Shown: positions 1 through 8,449 of the stretch, one piece after another
Position numbering within the stretch: the stretch's first letter is position 1
Layout: every line of letters begins with the position of its first letter
From: GH45 sp046704385
Lineage (GTDB): Bacteria; Bacteroidota; Bacteroidia; Bacteroidales; SZUA-534
DNA length: 37,389 nt
Direction: 5' to 3'
NCBI GenBank assembly: GCA_046704385.1
Contig: JBJKSB010000006.1
Coordinates: 1-37,389 of the forward strand
The notes under the pieces: generated by a model
What the model was told of the DNA's origin: nothing
Database searches by the model: none
Seen by the model: only the letters and a program-made list of their open reading frames with translations
Position numbers and translations under genes: made by a program

Positions 1-26
1 CGTTTGTTTTTCTCCCAAAGCGGCGG

Positions 27-58
27 CAAAAGTATCCCCCTTTATCTTATCTTCCAAA
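27..58 (-). promoter_or_regulatory. Bacteroidota-type promoter firing off the left edge
   Basis: On the minus strand a perfect -7 box TACTTTTG (27-34; consensus TAnnTTTG) is preceded at exactly 20 bp by TTTG (55-58), the -33 element. Both boxes and their spacing match the vegetative promoter of Bacteroides and relatives. Transcription would start near position 23 and run leftward, so an unseen gene divergent from the glycosyltransferase at 275 should lie just outside the window. Confidence 0.7.
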
Positions 59-274
59 CTTTTTTGTAACTATTTTTTTATTTTCTTTTTTATCCCTTTT
101 TAATGCATTGAATAAGTGATTTTTACAGGAGGTGATTTTTTTATTCAACCGGGAAATATTATTTAATTTAAAATTCATATTATAATAGAAAGTTCATTTT
201 GTCGTTCGATTTATCATTAATTGATATTTTGCGTGCTAATTATTTTTATATTCGCATCATTAATCTAGATAAAA

Positions 275-1009
275 ATGAATAAGGAAAAACTGGTTATAAT
301 TCCCACCTATAACGAAAAGGAAAATATAGAAAATATCATCAGAAAAGTAATGTCGCTTGATGGAGCGTTCAATATTCTGATTATAGAAGATAATAGTCCT
401 GATGGCACGGCCGATATTGTAAAACGACTGATGAAGGAGTTTTCAGACAGAATCTTTATTCTTGAAAGAAAAGGTAAATTGGGATTAGGTACAGCTTATA
501 TAGCCGGATTTAAATGGGCGTTGGAAAATGAATTTGAGTACATTTTCGAAATGGATGCCGACTTTTCCCATAATCCTGATGATTTAATCCGTTTATATGA
601 AGCCTGTAAAGATGGGGCGGATATGGCCATCGGTTCCAGGTACGTCTCAGGTATTAATGTAGTGAACTGGCCAATGGGAAGGGTATTAATGAGCTATTTC
701 GCTTCAAAATACGTGCGGCTTATTACAGGCATGAACATTCATGATACCACAGCAGGATTTAAATGCTACACTCGCACAGTACTAAATACTATCGATTTAG
801 ATAAAATTAAGTTTAAAGGCTATGCATTCCAGATTGAAATGAAGTTTACGGCATGGAAATTTGGGTTTAATATTGTTGAAGTGCCTATTATTTTTACAGA
901 TAGAAGAGAAGGTGCCTCAAAAATGAGCGGAGGCATTTTTAATGAAGCCGTTTGGGGTGTAATGCGCATGAAATGGAGAAGTTTCTTCAGATCGTACAAA
1001 AGAGCCTAG
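275..1009 (+). CDS. Polyprenol-phosphate mannosyl/glucosyltransferase (DPM1-like GT2)
   Basis: This 244-residue family-2 glycosyltransferase resembles the catalytic domain of dolichol/polyprenol-phosphate mannose synthase. It would transfer a sugar from a nucleotide donor to a polyprenyl phosphate at the cytoplasmic membrane face. Visible landmarks are the nucleotide-binding start IIPTYNEKENI (8-18), the EDNSPDGT motif (38-45), the metal-binding DAD (94-96) in EMDADFSHNP, and the basic DRREGASKMS segment typical of DPM1 enzymes. No C-terminal transmembrane segments are present, so it is the short single-domain type. The ATG follows an A-rich stretch with no Shine-Dalgarno. The next gene is dihydroorotase, separated by a terminator-like hairpin. 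The donor sugar cannot be read from the sequence; dpm1 would be a family-level name only. Confidence 0.85.
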   Translation: MNKEKLVIIPTYNEKENIENIIRKVMSLDGAFNILIIEDNSPDGTADIVKRLMKEFSDRIFILERKGKLGLGTAYIAGFKWALENEFEYIFEMDADFSHNPDDLIRLYEACKDGADMAIGSRYVSGINVVNWPMGRVLMSYFASKYVRLITGMNIHDTTAGFKCYTRTVLNTIDLDKIKFKGYAFQIEMKFTAWKFGFNIVEVPIIFTDRREGASKMSGGIFNEAVWGVMRMKWRSFFRSYKRA

Positions 1010-1033
1010 ATTTTTTTAGAATTTAACGATAAT

Positions 1034-1077
1034 AAATACTTAACTCATGATTTTATAAACCTGGGTTAAGTATTTTT
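1034..1077 (+). terminator. Terminator-like hairpin after the glycosyltransferase
   Basis: A 14-bp AT-rich inverted repeat (1034-1047 with 1062-1075, one G-U pair) encloses a 14-nt loop and runs into a T-rich stretch at 1071-1077. It lies 25 bp after the stop at 1009. The stem is weak in GC and the loop long, so termination may be partial. Nothing separates it from the dihydroorotase start at 1107 except 30 bp, so that gene's promoter may overlap it. Confidence 0.5.
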
Positions 1078-1106
1078 GTTATAGGGTTATCACTAAAAAA
1101 CTACTA

Positions 1107-2441
1107 ATGAAAACTTTAATCAGAAATGTGCGGATAATTAATGACGGCAACGACTTTGTCGGAAGTATAATAATAAACGGAGATACTATTGAATCCATAA
1201 TTCAGGGATCAAACACTTCGACAGAAGGTTTTCAGTTAATAAATGGTGAAGGTAAAATTGCAATACCGGGTGTAATAGATGACCAGGTACATTTCAGAGA
1301 ACCAGGATTAACCCACAAAGGAGATATTTATACTGAATCGAAAGCAGCTGTGGCAGGTGGAATTACTTCATTTATGGAAATGCCCAACACCAAGCCGCAA
1401 ACCACCACCCAGGATGAGTTACATAAGAAGTTTGACATGGGTCATGCAAAGTCATTAGCCAATTTCTCATTTTATTTAGGTGCAACAAATGATAATTTAC
1501 CGGAAATAGTAAAAACAGACCCAAAAAATGTTTGCGGTATTAAGGTGTTTATGGGTGCATCAACCGGGAATATGCTTGTTGATAACGAAAAAACACTTGA
1601 AGGAATTTTTGCTGAAGCCCCTTGCTTAATAGCTACCCATTGTGAAGATGAACCTACTATCAGGAAAAATCTTGAAAAATATAAAGCCGAATTTGGTGAT
1701 ACCATTTTGCCCAAACATCATCCACTTATAAGAAGTGTAGAGGCTTGTTACTTATCATCGGCAAAAGCAGTTTCACTGGCAAATAAGCATAATAGCCAGC
1801 TGCATATTTTGCACTTATCTACAGCCAGAGAATTAGGTTTATTTGAATCCGGATCAGTTGATAAGAAGAAAATTACTGCTGAAGTGTGTGTGCATCATTT
1901 GTGGTTTGATGAAAGTTTTTATGACACTTTGGGGTTTAAAATAAAATGGAACCCAGCCATTAAAACCCAGGCCAACAGAGAAGCCTTGCTTGAAGCTTTA
2001 AAAGCCAATAAGCTGGATGTTGTTGCCACCGACCATGCTCCACATACGCTTGAGGAAAAAATGAATAAGTATGCCAATTCGGCTTCGGGTGGCCCATTGG
2101 TTCAGCATTCGCTTTTGGTAATGTTGGAAATGGTTAAGCAGGGAAAATTAACATTGGAACTGGTAGTGGAAAAAATGTGCCATGCCCCGGCCAAACTCTT
2201 CCGGGTACATAACAGGGGATATTTACATGAAGGATACTTTGCAGATATTGTTTTGGTCGATTTAAATTCAGATACTACGGTTTCACCAGAGAATATATTA
2301 TATAAATGCAAATGGTCGCCTTTTGAAGGCCAGACTTTTCACTCAAAAGTTACACACACTTTCATTAATGGTAAATTAGTTTATAACAATGGAGTGTTTG
2401 ATGAAAATACGAAAGGTCTGGCATTAACATTTGACAGGTAA
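1107..2441 (+). CDS. pyrC: Dihydroorotase (class I, Bacteroidota long form)
   Basis: This 444-residue amidohydrolase should interconvert carbamoyl-aspartate and dihydroorotate, the third step of pyrimidine synthesis. Family landmarks are DDQVHFREPG (58-67), EMPNTKP (91-97), the bridging carboxylated lysine K146 in GIKVFMGAS, metal-binding H178 (ATHCED) and H236 (HILHLSTA), and catalytic D309 in ATDHAPHT. The first His of the usual HxH metal motif is Gln60 here (QVH). I recall this substitution in other Bacteroidota dihydroorotases, so it does not by itself suggest loss of function. The gene converges on aspartate kinase with only nine bases between the two stops. Allantoinase or hydantoinase are the alternatives, but motif order and the neighbouring DPM1-like gene fit pyrC best. 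Confidence 0.9.
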   Translation: MKTLIRNVRIINDGNDFVGSIIINGDTIESIIQGSNTSTEGFQLINGEGKIAIPGVIDDQVHFREPGLTHKGDIYTESKAAVAGGITSFMEMPNTKPQTTTQDELHKKFDMGHAKSLANFSFYLGATNDNLPEIVKTDPKNVCGIKVFMGASTGNMLVDNEKTLEGIFAEAPCLIATHCEDEPTIRKNLEKYKAEFGDTILPKHHPLIRSVEACYLSSAKAVSLANKHNSQLHILHLSTARELGLFESGSVDKKKITAEVCVHHLWFDESFYDTLGFKIKWNPAIKTQANREALLEALKANKLDVVATDHAPHTLEEKMNKYANSASGGPLVQHSLLVMLEMVKQGKLTLELVVEKMCHAPAKLFRVHNRGYLHEGYFADIVLVDLNSDTTVSPENILYKCKWSPFEGQTFHSKVTHTFINGKLVYNNGVFDENTKGLALTFDR

Positions 2442-2450
2442 AACTCTGAA

Positions 2451-3701
2451 TCACGAATTCCTGACCAAATACCTTGCAACCGACCTGGTATGCTGTTCTA
2501 CCAGTATTATTTTCCCAAGCAACACCTCAAGCTCCACTCCCGGTTGATTATGTCGTATGGTTATTAATTCAAGGTTATCGTTATACTTAACATTATAATA
2601 CTCCTTTAGCACTTTTATAGCTTTAGCAACTCTGAACATTTCGTTATCTACACTAATAGAAAAGCTAACTGCACTGTTCTGCATCATATTTACTTTAACC
2701 TGGTTTTCGGCCAGTATGCTAAATATATGACTAAGGTTTTCCTCCATAATAAAAGAATAATCGGTTGGTTTAATAGAAATCAATACCTGATTATCCTTCT
2801 TGATAAAAACAGGTGGAATATCCAAATTCTCAAAACTATTTATTAGCGTACCCTGATTATTCTGATTGATAAAAGACCTCACCTGGAGGGGGATTTTTTT
2901 ATTTTGTAATGGTTTGATGGTTTTGGGATGAATCACTTTTGCCCCGTAAAAAGCCAGTTCAATGGCATCGTAATACGAAAGCTGATCGATTTTTTGCGTG
3001 TTGGGTATCCATTCAGGATCGGCACACAAAATGCCGGGGACATCTTTCCAAACCACTACTTTTTCGGCATTTAAAACAAATGCGATTACTGCAGCCGTAA
3101 AATCTGATCCCTCGCGTCCCAGTGTCGTCATGTTATTATTGATGTCGGAGCCTATAAAACCCTGCGTAATATAAAGTTTTTGCTGAAATTCAGGGAAAGC
3201 TTTCGGAATAAACTCTGAGGCCAGGGTCCAATCAACTTTGGCATTCCTATAGGTTTCATTCGTGCGCAAATTTTTTCGGATATCCACCAAAGTGTTATTA
3301 ATTCCTGATTTATTCAAAAACTCAGAGACTATCAAAGTTGCGGCTATTTCTCCGTAAGGGACTATCTGATCGTATTCAAAATCATAGTTTAATGATGGAG
3401 CCTGTTCCAACTTTGCCTTTAGATTTTGAGCAAGCATTTCAAAATTCTTAACTACTGAAGTATTTTCTGCAAAAATTTCATCAATTATTTTCATATGAAA
3501 AACTAAATATTCATTGAAATGGACTGAAAAATCCTCATTATTGAAATAAGTGAGAACAACCTTCTCCAACAGGTTAGTAATTTTACCCATAGCAGATACT
3601 ACCAGAATACCCGATTGAACCTGGAATTTGCAAATTTCAGCCATACGTTTAATTGAATTTGCATCTCGTATGGAAGCTCCACCAAATTTATTAATGATCA
3701 T
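2451..3701 (-). CDS. lysC: Aspartate kinase (monofunctional)
   Basis: This 416-residue protein phosphorylates aspartate, the first step toward lysine, threonine and methionine. The kinase domain opens with NKFGGASI (4-11), contains the TLGREGSDF substrate loop and the VWKDVPGI segment, and is followed from about residue 290 by two ACT-type regulatory modules (VLISIKPTDYSF; VNMMQNSAVSFSISV) that would bind end-product amino acids. There is no fused homoserine dehydrogenase. The start is an ATG shortly downstream of a -7 box on the same strand. The gene is convergent with dihydroorotase and monocistronic. The ACT modules deviate from the E. coli isozymes, so which amino acid inhibits it cannot be said; lysC is used as the family name. 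Confidence 0.85.
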   Translation of the reverse strand: MIINKFGGASIRDANSIKRMAEICKFQVQSGILVVSAMGKITNLLEKVVLTYFNNEDFSVHFNEYLVFHMKIIDEIFAENTSVVKNFEMLAQNLKAKLEQAPSLNYDFEYDQIVPYGEIAATLIVSEFLNKSGINNTLVDIRKNLRTNETYRNAKVDWTLASEFIPKAFPEFQQKLYITQGFIGSDINNNMTTLGREGSDFTAAVIAFVLNAEKVVVWKDVPGILCADPEWIPNTQKIDQLSYYDAIELAFYGAKVIHPKTIKPLQNKKIPLQVRSFINQNNQGTLINSFENLDIPPVFIKKDNQVLISIKPTDYSFIMEENLSHIFSILAENQVKVNMMQNSAVSFSISVDNEMFRVAKAIKVLKEYYNVKYNDNLELITIRHNQPGVELEVLLGKIILVEQHTRSVARYLVRNS

Positions 3702-3724
3702 AACTTAACCGGCTTTTGTGATGG

Positions 3725-3732
3725 CAAATTTA
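3725..3732 (-). promoter_or_regulatory. -7 box for aspartate kinase
   Basis: The minus strand reads TAAATTTG, a perfect TAnnTTTG. It would place the transcript start near 3721, about 20 bases before the ATG at 3701. No TTTG lies at the ideal distance upstream (the nearest is 25 bp away), so the promoter is probably of modest strength. Confidence 0.5.
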
Positions 3733-3844
3733 GTCAATCCGGGTAATTACAGCCGATCAAATAAAAAAAATATTTCAATGATGATATTTTTTCACTAAAT
3801 TTACTAATACCTCAATTGAAGTGGGAATTCTAAAAAGCAACAAG

Positions 3845-5068
3845 ATGAAAGTTAATTTATTCCGATATATTTATATAGTGGTGTGTCTGGTTTATTCGAT
3901 AAATCTAGGAGCACAAACAGGCGTAACATATTTTGAACCCAGTGATAATACAATGCCCAACGGAAAAATTATCGGGATTCTTGAAAATAATGATCAAAGT
4001 CTGACATTTATAAGCCTTATATCGGACCCAAAATACATTATGCACGAACTGGATTTTTATCAGATTAAACCAACTGCTGAAATTCTTAAAAACAAAGCTT
4101 TAGATGTTGAAAATTTATACGATCTTACTAATTTGATAAAGCAGGTTGGAACCGGTTATACCATTTTTGGCAACACCTCACTGAATAATAATTACGAACC
4201 TTTTCAGCTGAATATCAATAACCAGGGTGAAATAAATTCCTTTATACAATTACCACAAGTATACTCAACCGTTATTTGCGATGCTTTATCCTATGATAAT
4301 AATTTTATGTTGCTTTACAGTAAAACGGGTAAAAATGATTTGTATAATATTTCACTGCATAAGGTGAATGCTGAAACCGGAAATGTGGAATGGCTAAAAA
4401 AGATTTCATCAGAAAATAATGAGGAAGCAGATAAAATTCTTATCACAAAAAATGGGAATTTCTACATTTTGGGCAAAAAGTACAATGATGAGGTTACTGA
4501 ATATGTCCCGATTATTTATAAACTTGATAAAAATGGAAATAAAATATGGAAAAAAGCTATTGATGTTCCGACTAATTTTAACAAACAAAGCTTTTTAAAT
4601 TTTGAAAATGAAGAGTTAATTTATATCTGCGGATATACAAAAAATCCTACCGGTATTTCTGAAACAAAGGTAATTAAGCTCTCTGATACCGGCGACGAAA
4701 TTAGCAGTAATACTATTTCTGATTTTAGTGCAAATGGGATTGTACCAATTGGAAATGATAAATTTTTACTGTTTGGCTCGAAGTTTATAATTGATGTTCA
4801 GCAAGTTGTCACCAAAGGGAAATTTGTTATAATAAACAGCAAACTTGATGAGCTTATGTCGAAATCATTAGACGACAAAGACAAACCCGATGTTATGTTA
4901 CAAAATAATATAAAGACCAGTTCTGATTTCTTATGTGCTCGGTCACTGTCGAACCATCGGATTGCCATTGGCGGAAGAGTATATATGCCAATAAGTTCGC
5001 TTAATAATGAAAAATTTAATGTACCCCTATTGCTTATTGTAAATAGTAATGGTGACTATGACCGCTAG
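3845..5068 (+). CDS. Secreted propeller-like protein of unknown function
   Basis: The product is about 407 residues. It starts with a signal peptide of some 24 residues (MKVNLFRYIY... ending NLGAQ), which is why the ATG at 3845 is chosen over the GTG eight codons upstream. The mature protein contains recurring blade-like units with phrases such as KNGNFYILGKK and LDKNGNKIWKKA, the pattern of Bacteroidota extracellular beta-propeller proteins. No lipobox, transmembrane segment or type IX sorting tail is seen; the chain ends right after the last strand (VPLLLIVNSNGDYDR). It is probably periplasmic or released by another route. No enzyme motif is recognisable. It stands alone between aspartate kinase (divergent) and leuB (convergent). 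Confidence 0.75.
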   Translation: MKVNLFRYIYIVVCLVYSINLGAQTGVTYFEPSDNTMPNGKIIGILENNDQSLTFISLISDPKYIMHELDFYQIKPTAEILKNKALDVENLYDLTNLIKQVGTGYTIFGNTSLNNNYEPFQLNINNQGEINSFIQLPQVYSTVICDALSYDNNFMLLYSKTGKNDLYNISLHKVNAETGNVEWLKKISSENNEEADKILITKNGNFYILGKKYNDEVTEYVPIIYKLDKNGNKIWKKAIDVPTNFNKQSFLNFENEELIYICGYTKNPTGISETKVIKLSDTGDEISSNTISDFSANGIVPIGNDKFLLFGSKFIIDVQQVVTKGKFVIINSKLDELMSKSLDDKDKPDVMLQNNIKTSSDFLCARSLSNHRIAIGGRVYMPISSLNNEKFNVPLLLIVNSNGDYDR

Positions 5069-5211
5069 AATTTATTCCCTCCTTTTTGATGTAAGATATT
5101 TGTCAGAAAATTAACTTTTAATAATCAAAGCAGATTCCCCATTTTTAAAAAAGTCGCTAATCAACAATTTATGATTTTTCCAACTGTTCTCGATTAATAA
5201 AATATAAAAAC

Positions 5212-5245
5212 AAAACCCCTTTGAATTACTTCAAAAGGGTTTTTT
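5212..5245. terminator. Bidirectional intrinsic terminator
   Basis: A 14-bp stem (5212-5225 with 5230-5243, one C/A mismatch) closes a TTAC tetraloop. It is followed by six T on the plus strand and by TTTTGTTTTT on the minus strand. It sits between the convergent propeller-like gene and leuB and can stop transcription from both sides. Confidence 0.85.
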
Positions 5246-5280
5246 GGCTAAAGATATTATTGTCAATTATAATCTTTATG

Positions 5281-6354
5281 TTAGGCCAATACATCGGCAC
5301 TTTTCAGAACAAATTCGGCAATATAGTCACCTACTTCACTTGTTTTAGCCGGATTTTCGCTATTAATATCACCTGTGCAAACTCCGTCAGCTAATGATTT
5401 ATCAACCGCAAGTTCAATGGCTTTTGCTGCATTTTCATATCCGATATATCTTAACAGCATGGCGGCAGAAAGAATAGTAGCTACAGGGTTGGCAATATTT
5501 TTACCGGCAGCCTGTGGATATGATCCATGCGATGGTTCAAACAAGGCCGTTTTAATTCCGTACGAAGCTGAAGGCAACATGCCCAGAGAGCCAATGATTA
5601 CCGATGCCTCGTCGGAAAGGATATCTCCAAACATGTTTTCGGTAACAATAACACTGAACTGCGATGGCTTTAAAACAACCTGCATGGCAGCATTATCAAT
5701 AAACTGGTACTCCAGTTTTACTTCAGGATAATCCTTGTTCATGGCAGTAACCGTTTCGCGCCACAATCGCGATGTTTCCAATACGTTTGCTTTATCAGCG
5801 AGTAATAGCTTTTTGTCACGACGTACTGCTTCCTCATAAGCAAGTTTGGCAATTCTCTTTATCTCGTCAACAGAGTAGTTGCAATCATCATAGGCAGTTT
5901 GGCCATCATCACTACGGCCTTTTTTACCAAAATAAATACCTCCGGTCAATTCACGGAAAATAATAAAATCGGTTCCTGTTACCACCTCTTCTTTTAAAGG
6001 TGACAAATGCTTAATGGCATCGTAAGTTTTAATGGGCCTGATATTACAATACAATTGCATGGCTTTCCGAATTCCTAATAATCCCATTTCAGGACGACGG
6101 TTTGGGTCTTTTTCACCATCCAGCTCCGGAGCCCCCACAGCACCTAATAAAATAGCATCGCTTTTTTCAGCCTTTTGAATGGTTTCATCCGGAAGTGGAT
6201 TTCCAACTTTATAAATTGAATTAGCTCCAATTAAGCCATAATCAAAATTTAGCTTAAAATTAAACGCTTTTGATGCGGCATTCATCACTTTTATAGCCTC
6301 GTTTGTGATCTCCGGCCCGATTCCGTCTCCGGGCAAAACTAAAATATTCTTCAT
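5281..6354 (-). CDS. leuB: 3-isopropylmalate dehydrogenase
   Basis: This 357-residue enzyme oxidises and decarboxylates 3-isopropylmalate with NAD in leucine synthesis, in the cytoplasm. The family signature is plain: VLPGDGIGPEI at the N-terminus (6-16), RELTGGIYFG around residue 135, the metal-binding stretch NMFGDILSDEAS near 240-251, and the cofactor region EPSHGSYPQAAGKNIANP. Length is normal for LeuB and shorter than tartrate dehydrogenase relatives. It follows leuA by 84 bases that hold a GC-rich hairpin, so the two are probably one operon. leuC and leuD, needed for the intermediate isomerisation, are not in the window. Confidence 0.93.
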   Translation of the reverse strand: MKNILVLPGDGIGPEITNEAIKVMNAASKAFNFKLNFDYGLIGANSIYKVGNPLPDETIQKAEKSDAILLGAVGAPELDGEKDPNRRPEMGLLGIRKAMQLYCNIRPIKTYDAIKHLSPLKEEVVTGTDFIIFRELTGGIYFGKKGRSDDGQTAYDDCNYSVDEIKRIAKLAYEEAVRRDKKLLLADKANVLETSRLWRETVTAMNKDYPEVKLEYQFIDNAAMQVVLKPSQFSVIVTENMFGDILSDEASVIIGSLGMLPSASYGIKTALFEPSHGSYPQAAGKNIANPVATILSAAMLLRYIGYENAAKAIELAVDKSLADGVCTGDINSENPAKTSEVGDYIAEFVLKSADVLA

Positions 6355-6386
6355 TATTTATTTTTTGGACAAATTTATTAAAATAT

Positions 6387-6410
6387 GCCCTTTACCGAAA
6401 AGCAAAGGGC
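6387..6410 (-). other. Hairpin between leuA and leuB
   Basis: GCCCTTT (6387-6393) pairs perfectly with AAAGGGC (6404-6410) around a 10-base loop. On the transcript it lies 28 bases after the leuA stop and 32 before the leuB start. It is followed by AT-rich sequence but no clean T run, so it is more likely an RNA-processing or partial-attenuation element than a full terminator. Confidence 0.45.
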
Positions 6411-6438
6411 AATATATACTACAAATTATTATTATCTA

Positions 6439-7935
6439 CTATTTAATTTTTGAAATGGCATCAATATATGCCTCTACACTAGCCGTCAATATATTGGTGT
6501 TTCCTGAGAAGCCGCTATAGATACTGCCATTATTACGAACCTGCACGTGTACTTTCCCAATATCATCGCTCCCACGGGTAATGGTCTGAATCAGGAATTC
6601 TTCAAGATGCAGTTTCTTTTTAATCACTTCCTTAACGGCATTGAACGAGGCATCAACTGGCCCGTTACCTGATGCGGTTGCCGACTGTAACTGACCGTTA
6701 ATGTCCAGGCGAACTGTTGCCATCGTTTCTGGAGCAGTTCCTGTTGAGATGTGCAGATAATCCAACTTCAACGAGCGGCTTTCCTTGCGGTTACGATCAA
6801 CCAGGAATTCCAGATCACTGTCGTTAACCTGTTTCTTTTTGTCAGCTAAATCCAAAAATCTTTCATATATTTCATCCAAATCGCCATTAACAGGGAAGTA
6901 ACCTATTAACTCAAGACGATGTTTCAACGCTGCCCTGCCACTACGAGCAGTTAATATAATCTCCGATTCTTTTACGCCAACATCTTTTGGATCGATAATT
7001 TCATAGTTTTCACGATTTTTAATCACACCATCCTGGTGGATACCCGATGAGTGAGCAAACGCATTTTTGCCCACGATAGCCTTATTGGGTTGTACAGGCA
7101 TATTCATTAATGATGATACCAGGCGACTGGTATGCATTATTTTTTTAGGTTTAATTGAAGTAACAAGATCCAGGTTCTTATGGCTTCTGAGAGTCATCAC
7201 CACTTCTTCCAATGAAGTGTTTCCGGCCCTCTCACCAATCCCATTAATGGTAACCTCAACCTGACGAGCTCCATTAAGCACACCTGAAATAGTGTTTGCC
7301 GTAGCCATTCCTAAATCGTTATGGCAGTGGGTGGCAATAATAGCTTTATCAATATTTGGAACATTATCCATCAGGTATTTGATTTTGTCGCCAAACATTT
7401 GTGGCAGGCAGTACCCTGTGGTATCGGGTATGTTCACAACCGTAGCTCCGGCTTTAATTACAGCTTCTGTCACTTTTGCAAGAAATTCATTATCGGAACG
7501 TCCGGCATCTTCGGCGTAAAATTCCACATCGTCAACAAAATTCCTGGCATATTGAACCGCTTCAATAGCACGGCGGATTACTTCATCCTCGGTGGTTTTT
7601 AGTTTATATTTTATATGATAAAATGAAGTTCCAATACCTGTGTGAATTCTTCCCCTTTTAGCAAATTTCAATGCTTCAGCAGCAACTTCAATATCCTTTT
7701 TTACCGCCCTTGTAAGCGCACAAATTGTCGGATTAGTCACAGCTTTTGAAATTTCAACTACAGAATTAAAGTCACCCGGACTCGAAATGGGAAATCCTGC
7801 TTCAATTATATCCACTCCCAAATCTTCAAGTGCCCTGGCTACTTCAATTTTTTCAATGGTATTTAACTGACATCCCGGGACTTGTTCTCCATCTCGCAAG
7901 GTGGTATCAAATATGTAAATTTTCTCTGCTGACAT
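6439..7935 (-). CDS. leuA: 2-isopropylmalate synthase
   Basis: This 498-residue protein condenses acetyl-CoA with 2-oxoisovalerate, the committed step of leucine synthesis. The TIM-barrel domain begins with the metal-site motif DTTLRDGEQ (10-18), carries HCHNDLG and the NGIGERAGN signature, and ends near residue 280. A linker with SGIHQDG leads to the C-terminal LeuA dimer regulatory domain (about 385-498), where leucine feedback normally acts. The length and that domain separate it from homocitrate synthase and from short citramalate synthases. The start MSAEKIYIF is well supported. It lies 80 bases after a small unknown gene and upstream of leuB, on the same strand. Confidence 0.93.
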   Translation of the reverse strand: MSAEKIYIFDTTLRDGEQVPGCQLNTIEKIEVARALEDLGVDIIEAGFPISSPGDFNSVVEISKAVTNPTICALTRAVKKDIEVAAEALKFAKRGRIHTGIGTSFYHIKYKLKTTEDEVIRRAIEAVQYARNFVDDVEFYAEDAGRSDNEFLAKVTEAVIKAGATVVNIPDTTGYCLPQMFGDKIKYLMDNVPNIDKAIIATHCHNDLGMATANTISGVLNGARQVEVTINGIGERAGNTSLEEVVMTLRSHKNLDLVTSIKPKKIMHTSRLVSSLMNMPVQPNKAIVGKNAFAHSSGIHQDGVIKNRENYEIIDPKDVGVKESEIILTARSGRAALKHRLELIGYFPVNGDLDEIYERFLDLADKKKQVNDSDLEFLVDRNRKESRSLKLDYLHISTGTAPETMATVRLDINGQLQSATASGNGPVDASFNAVKEVIKKKLHLEEFLIQTITRGSDDIGKVHVQVRNNGSIYSGFSGNTNILTASVEAYIDAISKIK

Positions 7936-8015
7936 TTTCTTAAATTTTTAAATTATAAAATTCAACCTCTATATTTATATAAGGGAGTTATTAACGTATT
8001 ATTTGATTTTTAAAA

Positions 8016-8291
8016 TCAGAGTATGTTGTCGATTGAATTAACATCTTCAAAAGCTTTCCTGAGCTTATGAATTTGTTCCGTTGAGTTTTTTCTGTTAGTA
8101 AAGCTTACAGGTATGAGCTCACTAAGCTCCTTTTGTGAGAGGGTGGGAACATGAATATTTTTCTCCTTTAAAAAAAGGAATAAATCATAGGCTAATGAGG
8201 GATCTTTTTTAAGAGCTTCATTTAAAACACGCATCATTGTATTTAAGGTTGATGGTGTTAGCCTTTGCTTATTTCCACTACTATCCTGCAT
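8016..8291 (-). CDS. Small conserved hypothetical protein (91 aa)
   Basis: A 91-residue soluble protein with no recognisable family. It is predicted all-helical, with an N-terminal phrase TPSTLNTMMRVLNEALKK, an acidic/hydrophobic middle and a basic stretch NRKNSTEQIHKLRKAF. I choose the ATG at 8291 over a TTG four codons upstream because TTG starts are rare and a weak -7-like box (TTAATTTG on the minus strand, 8301-8308) overlaps the longer reading. It precedes leuA on the same strand by 80 bp with no terminator and may be co-transcribed. It is divergent from the 521-residue gene at 8450. A role in leucine metabolism is not implied by its sequence. Confidence 0.6.
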   Translation of the reverse strand: MQDSSGNKQRLTPSTLNTMMRVLNEALKKDPSLAYDLFLFLKEKNIHVPTLSQKELSELIPVSFTNRKNSTEQIHKLRKAFEDVNSIDNIL

Positions 8292-8396
8292 TTTAAATGT
8301 CAAATTAATATGATGGTATAAAAGTAGTTTCAGACCAACATTAAAAAAAATTAATAAATTGTATTGCTACGCTATTCAAAATGTAAGTAAAATTTA

Positions 8397-8404
8397 TACT
8401 TTCG
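8397..8404 (+). promoter_or_regulatory. -7-like box for the gene at 8450
   Basis: TACTTTCG matches seven of eight positions of TAnnTTTG counting the two free positions. A start near 8411 would give a leader of about 40 bases and would lie downstream of the TTG at 8405, supporting the ATG at 8450. No TTTG is seen at the -33 position. Confidence 0.4.
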
Positions 8405-8449
8405 TTGATAATCAATAATTTGATTGGATTTTCAAAGGAATATAATACA

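Noticed and set aside
1071..1078. TATTTTTG, a perfect -7 match before dihydroorotase
   Set aside because: It is the T-rich tail of the terminator hairpin 1034-1077 and has no -33 element; possible, but not separable from the terminator.
2442..2450. Possible terminator between the convergent dihydroorotase and aspartate kinase genes
   Set aside because: Only nine bases separate the stops and no hairpin with a T run is seen on either side.
3704..3720. TTAACCGG plus TTTTGTGA near the aspartate kinase start
   Set aside because: Needs a two-base insertion to align with the LytTR motif, has no tandem partner and lies far from the regulator.
3821..3844. GTG start giving an eight-residue extension of the propeller-like protein
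   Set aside because: The extension puts charged residues ahead of a normal signal peptide that begins at the ATG at 3845.
8405..8449. TTG start giving 15 extra residues on the 521-residue protein
   Set aside because: It lies upstream of the likely transcript start set by the box at 8397-8404.
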